Assembly (NCBI GenBank): GCA_016177205.1
Contig: JACOVS010000043.1
Location: 1-6,018, forward strand
Reading direction: 5' to 3'
Source of the DNA: Candidatus Aenigmatarchaeota archaeon
GTDB taxonomy: Archaea > Aenigmatarchaeota > Aenigmatarchaeia > JACPZZ01
DNA length: 6,018 nucleotides
Shown here: positions 1 to 5,089 of the stretch, piece after piece
How the letters are laid out: each line of letters opens with the position of its first letter
Numbering within the stretch: the first letter of the stretch is position 1
The notes under the pieces: model-generated
What the model saw: the letters and a program-made list of their open reading frames with translations, nothing else
What the model was told of the DNA's origin: nothing
The model's database searches: none
Position numbers and translations under genes: made by a program

Positions 1-560
1 ACCGGGCAGCCGAGTTCCTTTGTTATTTTTTTAATGGCGTCCAAAATGCCTTTCCAGTTCCTGTCGCCTTCCGGTTGGACCATCTCCTGCGCGGCATTAA
101 GATGTATCGCCAGCGCGTCGGCCTTTATCATGTTAACGGCTTTTCTGCACTCCTCAACGCCGTAACCTTTCGCGAATTGCGCGCCGCCGATGTTGCCCAG
201 AAGTAACATATTGGGCGCGACGTCCCTTACATTGTATGTGCTCAACAGCTTGCCGTTTTCTATCATAGCACGTTGCGAGCCGACGCCCATTCCTATTCCG
301 ATTTCTTCGGCTGCCCGGGCCAGATTTTTATTTATCTTCTCCGCTTCCGGAGTTCCGCCGGTCATGCCGCTTACCAGTATCGGCGCTGCCAGTTTTTTTC
401 CCAAAAATTCGATCTCCGTATTTACTTCGTCGAAATCCATTTCCGGCAGCGCGTTATGGATTAAAAAGACATCGTCAAAGCCCGCGGAAATTTTGTGCTG
501 CACGTCCTTGTTTAACACTATCTTTATGTGGTCAGACTTCCTTTGTTCCGTTTCAGGCAT
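1..560 (-). CDS. fni: Type 2 isopentenyl-diphosphate delta-isomerase (N-terminal half, cut by window edge)
   Basis: Cytosolic FMN- and NADPH-dependent enzyme that interconverts IPP and DMAPP, supplying the starter unit for prenyl chain synthesis. I translated 186 codons from ATG at 560. The family signatures appear in order: RKSDH at residues 7-11 (substrate phosphate region), SGMTGG at 64-69 (flavin-binding loop), GSQR at 94-97, HLN at 153-155, and Q158/E159, the residues that contact IPP and Mg2+ in characterised type 2 enzymes, followed by QPEGD at 162-166. Family members are usually about 350-370 residues, so roughly half is present; the C-terminal part of the barrel lies beyond position 1. 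The start is fixed by a Shine-Dalgarno 8 bases upstream and by the 2-base gap after the stop of the prenyl synthase gene, with which it forms an operon. The fold and motifs are unrelated to the type 1 (Nudix) isomerase. Confidence 0.95.
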   Translation of the reverse strand, partial: MPETEQRKSDHIKIVLNKDVQHKISAGFDDVFLIHNALPEMDFDEVNTEIEFLGKKLAAPILVSGMTGGTPEAEKINKNLARAAEEIGIGMGVGSQRAMIENGKLLSTYNVRDVAPNMLLLGNIGGAQFAKGYGVEECRKAVNMIKADALAIHLNAAQEMVQPEGDRNWKGILDAIKKITKELGCP

Positions 561-562
561 AA

Positions 563-1639
563 TCAAAACTCCCTCTCCACAAGGAAATTGGCAAACAGCC
601 TTAATTTTCTTTTCGCGTCGGAACCGGGAAGTATCCTGTCAACTTTGACCCACGAATTTTCGACTATCTTCCTTGCGTAGTCCTTGGCGTATTCTATCGA
701 GCCGTGTTTTTTGATGATGCTGATGGCTTCCTGCAATAAATTTTTGTCGTTTGTGTGCATATTAAGGATTTCAACCAGCCTGGCCCTTTCAGCCTCGCCC
801 GCTTTTTGTAATGCGTGTATCACTAAAAGCGTGCGTTTACCTTCCTTTATGTCCTCGCCGAACTCCTTGCCCCATTTTTCACCCGCAACCACGTTCAGTA
901 TGTCGTCCTGTATCTGGAACGCAACCCCGATGCACTCCGCGAATTCCGCAACCTTTTCCACTTCTTTGTCCTTTGCGCCCGCGATTATCGCGCCGAGTTT
1001 CGCCGCCATTCTCGCAAGCGCACCGGTCTTGTACGCGCACATCTGCAGGTACCTTTTTTCCGTCATTTCATCCGGAACGTCCCCTCTGTGCCACAGTATG
1101 TCCAAGGCCTGGCCAAAACTCACGTTTATCATTTCCTGCACCACAACATCGTAAATTTCCTTGGCTTTTTTTGCGGGCATTCTCCTGTTCTTCACGAGTA
1201 CCGCCAGGGGAAGGAAATACATCGCGTTTCCCGCGTTTATCGCGATATCAATCCCGTAAATCCTGTGCAGGGCCGGCTTGTTGCGCCGCATCTCGCTGCT
1301 GTCTTCTATATCGTCAACGACAAGGGTCGCGTTGTGTATTACTTCCGGTATCGCGACAAAATCCAGTACGTCCTTTCTTTTTGCGCCCAGGGCTTCGGCG
1401 ACCAGTATCATCAGGCCGGGCCTCCATTTCTTCCCTCCCCTGTCCAGAAAATCCCATATGGGCAGGGACAGGCTTTTTGTCGCGGATTCCGGGCTGTTTT
1501 CGTATCTTGGCCTGCCCAGAATGAACCTCATTGATTTCTCGTCGTGTTTTCTCGGTATCCATTCCTCGATTTTCTTGTCTATGAGAGGCCTTAACTTCTC
1601 AAGGTAAGGCCCTATGGATTCGTCCCGCCTAGCCTTCAT
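563..1639 (-). CDS. Geranylgeranyl diphosphate synthase-like trans-polyprenyl synthase
   Basis: Condenses allylic prenyl diphosphates with IPP; in archaea the usual product is GGPP (C20) for ether lipids. The 358 residues show a conserved GGKKWRP at 68-74 (IPP binding), the first aspartate-rich motif DDIED at 109-113 followed by RR at 118-119, K204-T205 of the KT motif, FQIQDD at 241-246 with second motif DDILN at 245-249, and GKRT at 267-270. The residue five before the first motif is Ala104, a small side chain compatible with C20 or longer products. The arrangement HNATLVVDDIED and the DDxxN form of the second motif resemble eukaryotic type III GGPP synthases. About 30 N-terminal residues precede the usual helical core. 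ATG at 1639 is chosen because a TATA-like box lies about 26 bases upstream, implying a leaderless message. First gene of an operon with the isomerase. Exact chain length cannot be read from sequence. Confidence 0.93.
   Translation of the reverse strand: MKARRDESIGPYLEKLRPLIDKKIEEWIPRKHDEKSMRFILGRPRYENSPESATKSLSLPIWDFLDRGGKKWRPGLMILVAEALGAKRKDVLDFVAIPEVIHNATLVVDDIEDSSEMRRNKPALHRIYGIDIAINAGNAMYFLPLAVLVKNRRMPAKKAKEIYDVVVQEMINVSFGQALDILWHRGDVPDEMTEKRYLQMCAYKTGALARMAAKLGAIIAGAKDKEVEKVAEFAECIGVAFQIQDDILNVVAGEKWGKEFGEDIKEGKRTLLVIHALQKAGEAERARLVEILNMHTNDKNLLQEAISIIKKHGSIEYAKDYARKIVENSWVKVDRILPGSDAKRKLRLFANFLVEREF
569..577 (-). promoter_or_regulatory. Ribosome binding site of the IPP isomerase gene
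   Basis: On the minus strand these bases read GAGAGGGAG, with 8 bases between them and the ATG at 560. They lie inside the last codons of the upstream prenyl synthase gene. Translation of the second gene is therefore probably coupled to, or at least co-transcribed with, the first. Confidence 0.6.
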
Positions 1640-1660
1640 GAAAGTCTATTGAAATTGCAG

Positions 1661-1670
1661 GCTTAAAACA
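1661..1670 (-). promoter_or_regulatory. TATA-like box of the prenyl synthase-isomerase operon
   Basis: The minus strand reads TGTTTTAAGC. Its centre is about 26 bases from the ATG at 1639, the usual archaeal distance from TATA box to transcription start, so transcription probably starts at or next to the start codon. No Shine-Dalgarno is visible before this ATG, which fits a leaderless transcript. It shares an 81-base divergent intergenic region with the KaiC promoter. Confidence 0.5.
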
Positions 1671-1689
1671 ATATGATCTGGGCCGGCAA

Positions 1690-1700
1690 ACTTTTATTAA
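1690..1700 (+). promoter_or_regulatory. TATA-like box of the KaiC-V4R operon
   Basis: ACTTTTATTAA lies with its centre about 26 bases before the ATG at 1721, predicting transcription from the A of the start codon. This supports 1721 over the in-frame ATG at 1673, which would lie upstream of the box and outside the transcript. The first box on the opposite strand is only about 30 bases away, so the two divergent promoters may be regulated together. Confidence 0.55.
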
Positions 1701-1720
1701 CAGCCCGCCAAATCATAATA

Positions 1721-2410
1721 ATGCCGATCACTAGGGTAAAAACGGGCGTACCCGGCCTCGACGAACTGATGGAAGGCGGCCTTATACCCGGGTCTGCGGT
1801 TTTAGTAGCCGGCCACACTGGCGCGGGAAAAACGCTGTTCTGCCTGCAGTTTCTCTGGAACGGCCTGCAGAAGGGCGAGCCGGGCGTTTACATATCGTTT
1901 GAACAGACGCCTGAAGAATTAAAGGACGACGCGATGGTTTTCGGGTGGAATTTCGACAGTTATGAAAGGAAGGGCATGTGCAAAATCGCTTTTTACAACC
2001 CGTTTGAGATAGCGGACGTCAACAAGCTAGTCACTGACGAGATAGGCAAAGTCCGCGCAAAGCGCGTTGTGATAGACTCTACGTCCGTATTCGCGATGTA
2101 CCTCAACGACGAGTTCAAGGTCCGCGAAAAGCTGTACAAACTTATAGAAAAATTAAAGCAGACCGGCTGCACCATACTGATGACTTCCGAAATCCTGGAG
2201 GAGTCCAAAGGTTTTTCTCGTTACGGTGTCGAGGAGTTTGTGGCGGATGCCGTCCTTGCGCTTTATTACACCGGGCTGGGCGGCGAGGAGTATAATAACA
2301 TAGAAATAAGAAAAATGCGCCGCACCAAACACGCCCGCGGCTATTTCCCTCTGGAATTCACGAACGAGGGGCTGAAAGTTATACCGCAGAGCACGGTTCC
2401 GATAAGGTGA
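1721..2410 (+). CDS. KaiC-like RecA-superfamily ATPase, single domain
   Basis: Single-domain member (229 residues) of the KaiC/RadA-like ATPase family common in archaea; members act as ATP-driven switches or signalling hubs rather than in one fixed pathway. Seen: the N-terminal signature TGVPGLDELMEGG at 8-20, Walker A GHTGAGKT at 31-38, SFEQ at 59-62 where KaiC has its catalytic glutamate pair, Walker B strand RVVIDS at 115-120 with Asp119, and the C-terminal KMRRTKH at 198-204 followed by the typical PLEFTNEGLKV strand. The second catalytic Glu is Gln62. I chose ATG 1721 because the family begins a few residues before TGVPGLDEL and a TATA box sits just upstream; the in-frame ATG at 1673 would add 16 atypical residues. 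The stop lies inside the Shine-Dalgarno of the next gene. FlaH of the archaellum is a relative, but no archaellum genes are present here. Specific function unknown. Confidence 0.88.
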   Translation: MPITRVKTGVPGLDELMEGGLIPGSAVLVAGHTGAGKTLFCLQFLWNGLQKGEPGVYISFEQTPEELKDDAMVFGWNFDSYERKGMCKIAFYNPFEIADVNKLVTDEIGKVRAKRVVIDSTSVFAMYLNDEFKVREKLYKLIEKLKQTGCTILMTSEILEESKGFSRYGVEEFVADAVLALYYTGLGGEEYNNIEIRKMRRTKHARGYFPLEFTNEGLKVIPQSTVPIR

Positions 2411-2411
2411 T
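2405..2411 (+). promoter_or_regulatory. Ribosome binding site of the V4R gene, overlapping the KaiC stop
   Basis: AGGTGAT matches the complement of the archaeal 16S rRNA 3' end (GGAGGTGAT). The TGA stop of the upstream ATPase (2408-2410) is embedded in it. It lies 4 bases before ATG 2416 and 10 bases before ATG 2422, which makes 2416 the best start and argues against the GTG at 2407, which lies inside the site itself. Translational coupling is likely. Confidence 0.7.
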
Positions 2412-2415
2412 TAAT

Positions 2416-3084
2416 ATGGTAATGGCTTTACTTGCAAAATTGTTGATGACCAAGCAGTTGAAATTTGAAGGCGGCTACATAGACATGAAAAACATCACGA
2501 TGAGCCTAGTTCCAACGTTTTTCATTTCGGAACTGACAAAATATTTCCGCAATAAAAACGAGTTGGACAAATTCTATTTCATTTCCTGGTACTGGGGATA
2601 CGTGTTGGTTCGCAAGATAAACGAAAAATTCAACCTGAAAACTCCGGAACAGATTTATTCGTTCGGCATGGACATGGCCGAAGCCATGGGGATAGGTTTG
2701 TACCAGACACGAGATTACAGCGCGGGAAATTATACGCATTTCACCATCAAAAGCCCTTACATACCGTTTTTGGCCGACATAAAAGAGCGAAAGCCGATTG
2801 ACCATTTTATAGCGGGCGCTATGGCCGGCGGCGGGTGCCACGTACACAACGCTGTTTGCCAGAACGTCGAAGTCGCTTGCATGTTGGCCGGCGACAAGAT
2901 GTGCGAGTTCCTAACCGGCACGGAAACAGAGTTGCGGAAGCGCGGGCTGTGGGAAACAGCAAAAAGCAGGTACAACCTTGAAAAATATTATCCGCTTCAG
3001 AAGGAGATATTCAGCAAATACGATGAAACCAGGGAAGCGGAAATATTGACTATGATAATCAACGAATTAACTTATACCAAGTAA
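2416..3084 (+). CDS. V4R-domain protein (possible hydrophobic ligand sensor)
   Basis: 222 residues. The C-terminal part carries the V4R signature: VEVACMLAGDKMCEF at 151-165, that is, an acidic residue, Cys155, AGD and Cys163 followed by EF, with the glycine-rich helix AGAMAGGG at 133-140 before it. The first 45 residues (hydrophobic start, GGYIDMKNITMSLVP, then a helix) resemble the N-terminal segment seen in archaeal V4R proteins. V4R domains have been proposed to bind small, often hydrocarbon-like, molecules, and occur as stand-alone regulators or beside kinases and transcription factors. Cys141, His142, His144, Cys148, Cys155 and Cys163 form a possible metal-binding cluster. No signal peptide or clear membrane span. 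The gene is coupled to the KaiC-like ATPase, so the two products probably act together. Its last 18 bases overlap the end of the convergent gene. GTG 2407 or ATG 2422 are less likely starts. Ligand unknown. Confidence 0.75.
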   Translation: MVMALLAKLLMTKQLKFEGGYIDMKNITMSLVPTFFISELTKYFRNKNELDKFYFISWYWGYVLVRKINEKFNLKTPEQIYSFGMDMAEAMGIGLYQTRDYSAGNYTHFTIKSPYIPFLADIKERKPIDHFIAGAMAGGGCHVHNAVCQNVEVACMLAGDKMCEFLTGTETELRKRGLWETAKSRYNLEKYYPLQKEIFSKYDETREAEILTMIINELTYTK

Positions 3085-3948
3085 TGCTTCGGTCGCAAGC
3101 AAAACCTCTTTTGCCTCCTCCTCCGACATGCGCTGGTAATTTTCTACGATACCTTTGAATTCATCTCCGCTGTCAAGCTTTCTGGACTTATCCAGGTAAT
3201 GGACAACCATGGTCTCTATTATGCTCCTCAGCCGCATTTTGTCATGATAAAAAATGGTCATGAGTGTGCTCTGCCCCTGCTCTTTGTCGTGTTGGAAATC
3301 ACTGATATCTTTCTTAAGCAGGTTTAAAGCCCTGAAGCAGCGTGCCACTTCGACCACGTCCTTCATGCTCTTCACGCCGCCTGAGGTTTTCATCATAGGG
3401 AGTTCCACGAAAATGTCCATGTCAAGGCTTCTGCAGTCATACAAAGGCAGCACGTGTTCCAGCGGCCGCTCGGCGTTGTGGCCTGACTTTATCAGACCGT
3501 AATAGAACTTCTCCAGCAGGGCGATAGATATAAGTTTGTTGAAATAATTTGCTATGAGATTTTTCGTCTCCTGATCGGCATTCTGGTAATTGAACATAGA
3601 GAACAGCTTTATCACCTCGACAACATAAAGCGTCTTGGCTTCGTTGTCCAGATTTTCATCAATCAGATCATCGAGATTGTTCACGATGGCATCGATAGAA
3701 ACTGACAACTTGAATATCTCTTCTGGATAGTTTGGCATGGCTTTCAGGGCGTGTAGCGTACGCAAGTATTTTTTTCCCGTTTTCCACCTGTCCATGATTT
3801 TTTCAGCTGATAAAATGAGCAAACTTCTGCCAAGTTCGCCCACCGCCTTGTCAGAAACTCCTATGTCCTTTGCTATTATGGACGTCAATTCGGATATGTG
3901 GTACTCCGTGACTTCCTCGTACATTTTTATTATGCGCTCTAGCGTCAT
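3067..3948 (-). CDS. Class I isoprenoid synthase-fold protein, product unknown
   Basis: 293 residues, apparently all helical and soluble. Two acidic motifs have the spacing and helical context of class I isoprenoid enzymes: DDLIDE at 93-98 and KDISDFQHDKEQG at 213-225. The second, with D217-xxx-D221 and a following Gly225, resembles the second aspartate motif of squalene/phytoene synthases more than the DDxxD of chain-elongating synthases. A conserved-looking CRSLDMDIFVELP at 172-184 lies between them. I could not find the IPP-binding GGKxxRP or the KT motif, so chain elongation is unlikely; a terpene synthase, a head-to-head condensing enzyme or a prenyl-transferring enzyme are options. This matches what I recall of archaeal proteins called class 1 isoprenoid biosynthesis enzyme. 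Nearby isomerase and prenyl synthase genes fit this role. ATG 3948 has TATA-like boxes upstream. The catalytic assignment is inference from motifs. Confidence 0.7.
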   Translation of the reverse strand: MTLERIIKMYEEVTEYHISELTSIIAKDIGVSDKAVGELGRSLLILSAEKIMDRWKTGKKYLRTLHALKAMPNYPEEIFKLSVSIDAIVNNLDDLIDENLDNEAKTLYVVEVIKLFSMFNYQNADQETKNLIANYFNKLISIALLEKFYYGLIKSGHNAERPLEHVLPLYDCRSLDMDIFVELPMMKTSGGVKSMKDVVEVARCFRALNLLKKDISDFQHDKEQGQSTLMTIFYHDKMRLRSIIETMVVHYLDKSRKLDSGDEFKGIVENYQRMSEEEAKEVLLATEALLGIS

Positions 3949-3975
3949 ATCAAATTATATTTTCTATGAAGTTCC

Positions 3976-4000
3976 CTTTAAAAGAAGCCGCTTATAAAGG
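3976..4000 (-). promoter_or_regulatory. Two TATA-like boxes upstream of the class I isoprenoid-fold gene
   Basis: On the minus strand CCTTTATAAG (3991-4000) and CTTTTAAAGG (3975-3984) stand one helical turn and a half apart in the 60-base gap after the TIM-barrel gene. Starts about 26 bases downstream would give short leaders of roughly 6 to 20 bases before ATG 3948. The gene can thus be transcribed on its own and not only by read-through from 4009-4767. Which box is used cannot be told from sequence. Confidence 0.45.
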
Positions 4001-4008
4001 CGCGCAGA

Positions 4009-4767
4009 TCAGCCCGTCTCTATCTTCTCCAGAATCAATTTCGAAATGTACGCCTCGTGATGAGTGTAGTTCCTGTCCAAATCTATGATCAAAGGAAAGT
4101 CTGCTTTGTTTGTCTTTTCAACAGTCTTTATCGCAGCCAGCAATTTATTCCATTTAATGTCCCCGACGCCGATGATGAAGCCGCCCCGGCCCAGCTTGCT
4201 GACAAAATCCGACGCATGGAACGATTTTACATTTCTCTGGTATTTCTCCAGGAATTTTTCCAGGCCGATTCCCTGAGAATAAAGGTATGACGTCTCAACC
4301 TGTATGCCGACGGGCGATTTTGTGCTGTCGATGAACGCCTGCACGTCGGACGCGTTGCTCAACACCTGCGTCACCGAATCGGAGTGCGTTTCCAGGATAA
4401 CGCGCACGCTTCTCGGCTTTAACATGGCGATTTTCAGGTTGCTCTCAGCTCTCCGCCGGTTGGTGTTGAAAGAGGGCATGGACATGCTCAGCGATTTGAT
4501 GCCGAAGGCGCCCGCAAGTTCGGCGTGGCGGTCGATGTATTTTTCAAACTCCGCAACCTCCTCGTAAGAGTCCAGGTTGAAATTTTTCGTTTTATTCAAG
4601 TGTATCGAGATGGGCTTGATTTTGAGGCCTTTTAGCGTGCCCATGTTTTTTTCGTTGATTACGCTGTCCGTCAATTCCACATACTGGAAACCCAGAGATT
4701 CGCATTCCCGAAGCCACGCGGCAAAATCCGGTGAACGGCAATTGTTCGCAGAAACGGCAATTCTCAT
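4009..4767 (-). CDS. Xylose-isomerase-like TIM-barrel protein (sugar phosphate isomerase/epimerase family)
   Basis: 252 residues, a little shorter than the usual 260-290 of this superfamily, which includes sugar isomerases, epimerases and AP endonuclease IV. Seen in order: start strand MRIAVSANN, GFQYVELTD at 26-34 (strand 2), SIHLN at 54-58, VILETHSD at 123-130 with metal-ligand candidate Glu126, VGIQVETS at 153-160, SFHASDF at 182-188 with His184, GVGDIKW at 200-206 (the family's GxGxIdW turn), and IIDLD at 227-231. The usual DxxH after strand 6 is replaced by E158-x-x-Y161 and the final Glu by Asp229, so metal binding may differ or be lost. The motifs support the family, not a substrate. 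A TATA-like box about 23 bases upstream of ATG 4767 supports that start. The gene points the same way as the class I isoprenoid-fold gene, 60 bases away; a functional link is unproven. Confidence 0.8.
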   Translation of the reverse strand: MRIAVSANNCRSPDFAAWLRECESLGFQYVELTDSVINEKNMGTLKGLKIKPISIHLNKTKNFNLDSYEEVAEFEKYIDRHAELAGAFGIKSLSMSMPSFNTNRRRAESNLKIAMLKPRSVRVILETHSDSVTQVLSNASDVQAFIDSTKSPVGIQVETSYLYSQGIGLEKFLEKYQRNVKSFHASDFVSKLGRGGFIIGVGDIKWNKLLAAIKTVEKTNKADFPLIIDLDRNYTHHEAYISKLILEKIETG

Positions 4768-4784
4768 GCTAAGACATGAACTGT

Positions 4785-4796
4785 TAAACTTAAGCG
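4785..4796 (-). promoter_or_regulatory. TATA-like box of the TIM-barrel gene
   Basis: The minus strand reads CGCTTAAGTTTA, centred about 23-24 bases before ATG 4767 and preceded by an A-rich AAAGCG that could serve as the BRE. A second candidate, TTATAAAAG at about 4820-4828 on the minus strand, would give a leader of about 30 bases. Confidence 0.4.
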
Positions 4797-4845
4797 CTTT
4801 GTGAGGGGCTTAACCCGGCCCTTTTATAACGGCTTTCCCCACCTT

Positions 4846-4860
4846 GAAAGATTAATATAC
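4846..4860 (+). promoter_or_regulatory. BRE and TATA-like promoter of the AbrB-type gene
   Basis: GAAAGATTAATATAC combines a purine-rich BRE-like stretch with a TATA-like box centred near 4855. The predicted transcription start is near 4881, just ahead of the possible Shine-Dalgarno AGGTGA (4880-4885). Weaker TATA-like stretches lie at 4820-4829 and 4868-4877; the last would place the start near 4898, close to ATG 4907. The region 4768-4906 is a divergent control region and contains nothing else I can identify. Confidence 0.5.
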
Positions 4861-4890
4861 CCGACTATCAATATACCGAAGGTGAACTTT

Positions 4891-4941
4891 GTGGCAAACA
4901 AAAACAATGGTGAATCACTTCACGCGTTTGTCGAGTTCTAG
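4891..4941 (+). other. Possible 16-codon leader ORF, or displaced true N-terminus of the AbrB-type protein
   Basis: GTG at 4891 has the only well-placed Shine-Dalgarno here (AGGTGA at 4880-4885, 5 bases away). It opens a frame of 16 codons, MANKNNGESLHAFVEF, ending at TAG 4939-4941, inside and one frame off the AbrB-type gene. It could be a leader peptide, chance, or the real start of the AbrB-type protein separated from the rest by a one-base insertion. I cannot decide from sequence alone. Confidence 0.3.
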
Positions 4942-5086
4942 CTATATTCTATCTGTCATCGACAAAAAAGGCAGGATTTTTATCCCGGTTAAACTTAGGT
5001 TTAAACTCCGTTTTCTGGAAGGGATAAAAGTCAGGTTGTCCGTGGATAATGGCAGGCTTATAGTGGAAAAGGAGGGTTCTGGATGA
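4907..5086 (+). CDS. AbrB/SpoVT-type swapped-hairpin DNA-binding protein
   Basis: Small (59 residues from this ATG) protein of the AbrB/MazE superfamily, whose members dimerise through interleaved beta hairpins and act as transcription regulators or antitoxins. The core is clear: SVIDKKGRIFIPVKLR, the usual sV-x-x-KGRi-x-IP-x-x-lR, then a helix-turn (FKLRFLEGIKV, where many relatives have LGIKPGDKV) and the final hairpin SVDNGRLIVEK. The start is uncertain: TTG 4889 (3 bases after AGGTGA), ATG 4907 (no adjacent Shine-Dalgarno, but usable if transcription begins near 4898), or GTG 4891 in another frame with a one-base shift. The residues before SYILSV are not family-like in this frame. The TGA stop at 5084 is followed after one codon by a long ORF in the same frame, which it may regulate. 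A toxin partner is not evident because the neighbour is far longer than known small toxins. Confidence 0.75.
   Translation: MVNHFTRLSSSSYILSVIDKKGRIFIPVKLRFKLRFLEGIKVRLSVDNGRLIVEKEGSG
5071..5076 (+). promoter_or_regulatory. Ribosome binding site at the AbrB/unknown-ORF junction
   Basis: GGAGGG at the end of the AbrB-type gene is ideally placed (6 bases) for ATG 5083, which overlaps the TGA stop as ATGA, but is 13 bases from GTG 5090, the first start in the long open frame. The site therefore points at a start codon in a different frame from the gene it should serve. Confidence 0.5.
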
Positions 5087-5089
5087 ACA

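Noticed and set aside
190..648. Plus-strand open frame at the left edge
   Set aside because: It lies opposite the IPP isomerase gene, whose minus-strand reading shows every family motif.
811..1524. Long plus-strand open frames opposite the prenyl synthase gene (also 684-1154, 1088-1534)
   Set aside because: They are antisense shadows of a gene with unmistakable prenyl synthase motifs; their translations are rich in Ser, Pro, Arg and Cys and lack any domain pattern.
1673..1720. Upstream in-frame ATG for the KaiC-like ATPase
   Set aside because: It would add 16 residues not seen in the family, and the TATA-like box at 1690-1700 would fall inside the coding region.
2407..2415. GTG start for the V4R gene
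   Set aside because: The GTG is part of the Shine-Dalgarno AGGTGAT; ATG 2416 is correctly spaced after it.
4807..4845. Imperfect inverted repeat GTGAGGGGCT ... GGCTTTCCCCAC between divergent promoters
   Set aside because: The arms match only partly and the position is shared by promoter elements; not enough to call an operator or a terminator.
5084..5086. TGA read as a sense codon, fusing the AbrB-type protein with the following ORF
   Set aside because: TGA ends the prenyl synthase and the KaiC gene in normal positions, the AbrB domain is already complete, and no recoding signal is visible. The shared frame is most simply chance plus a short intergenic gap.
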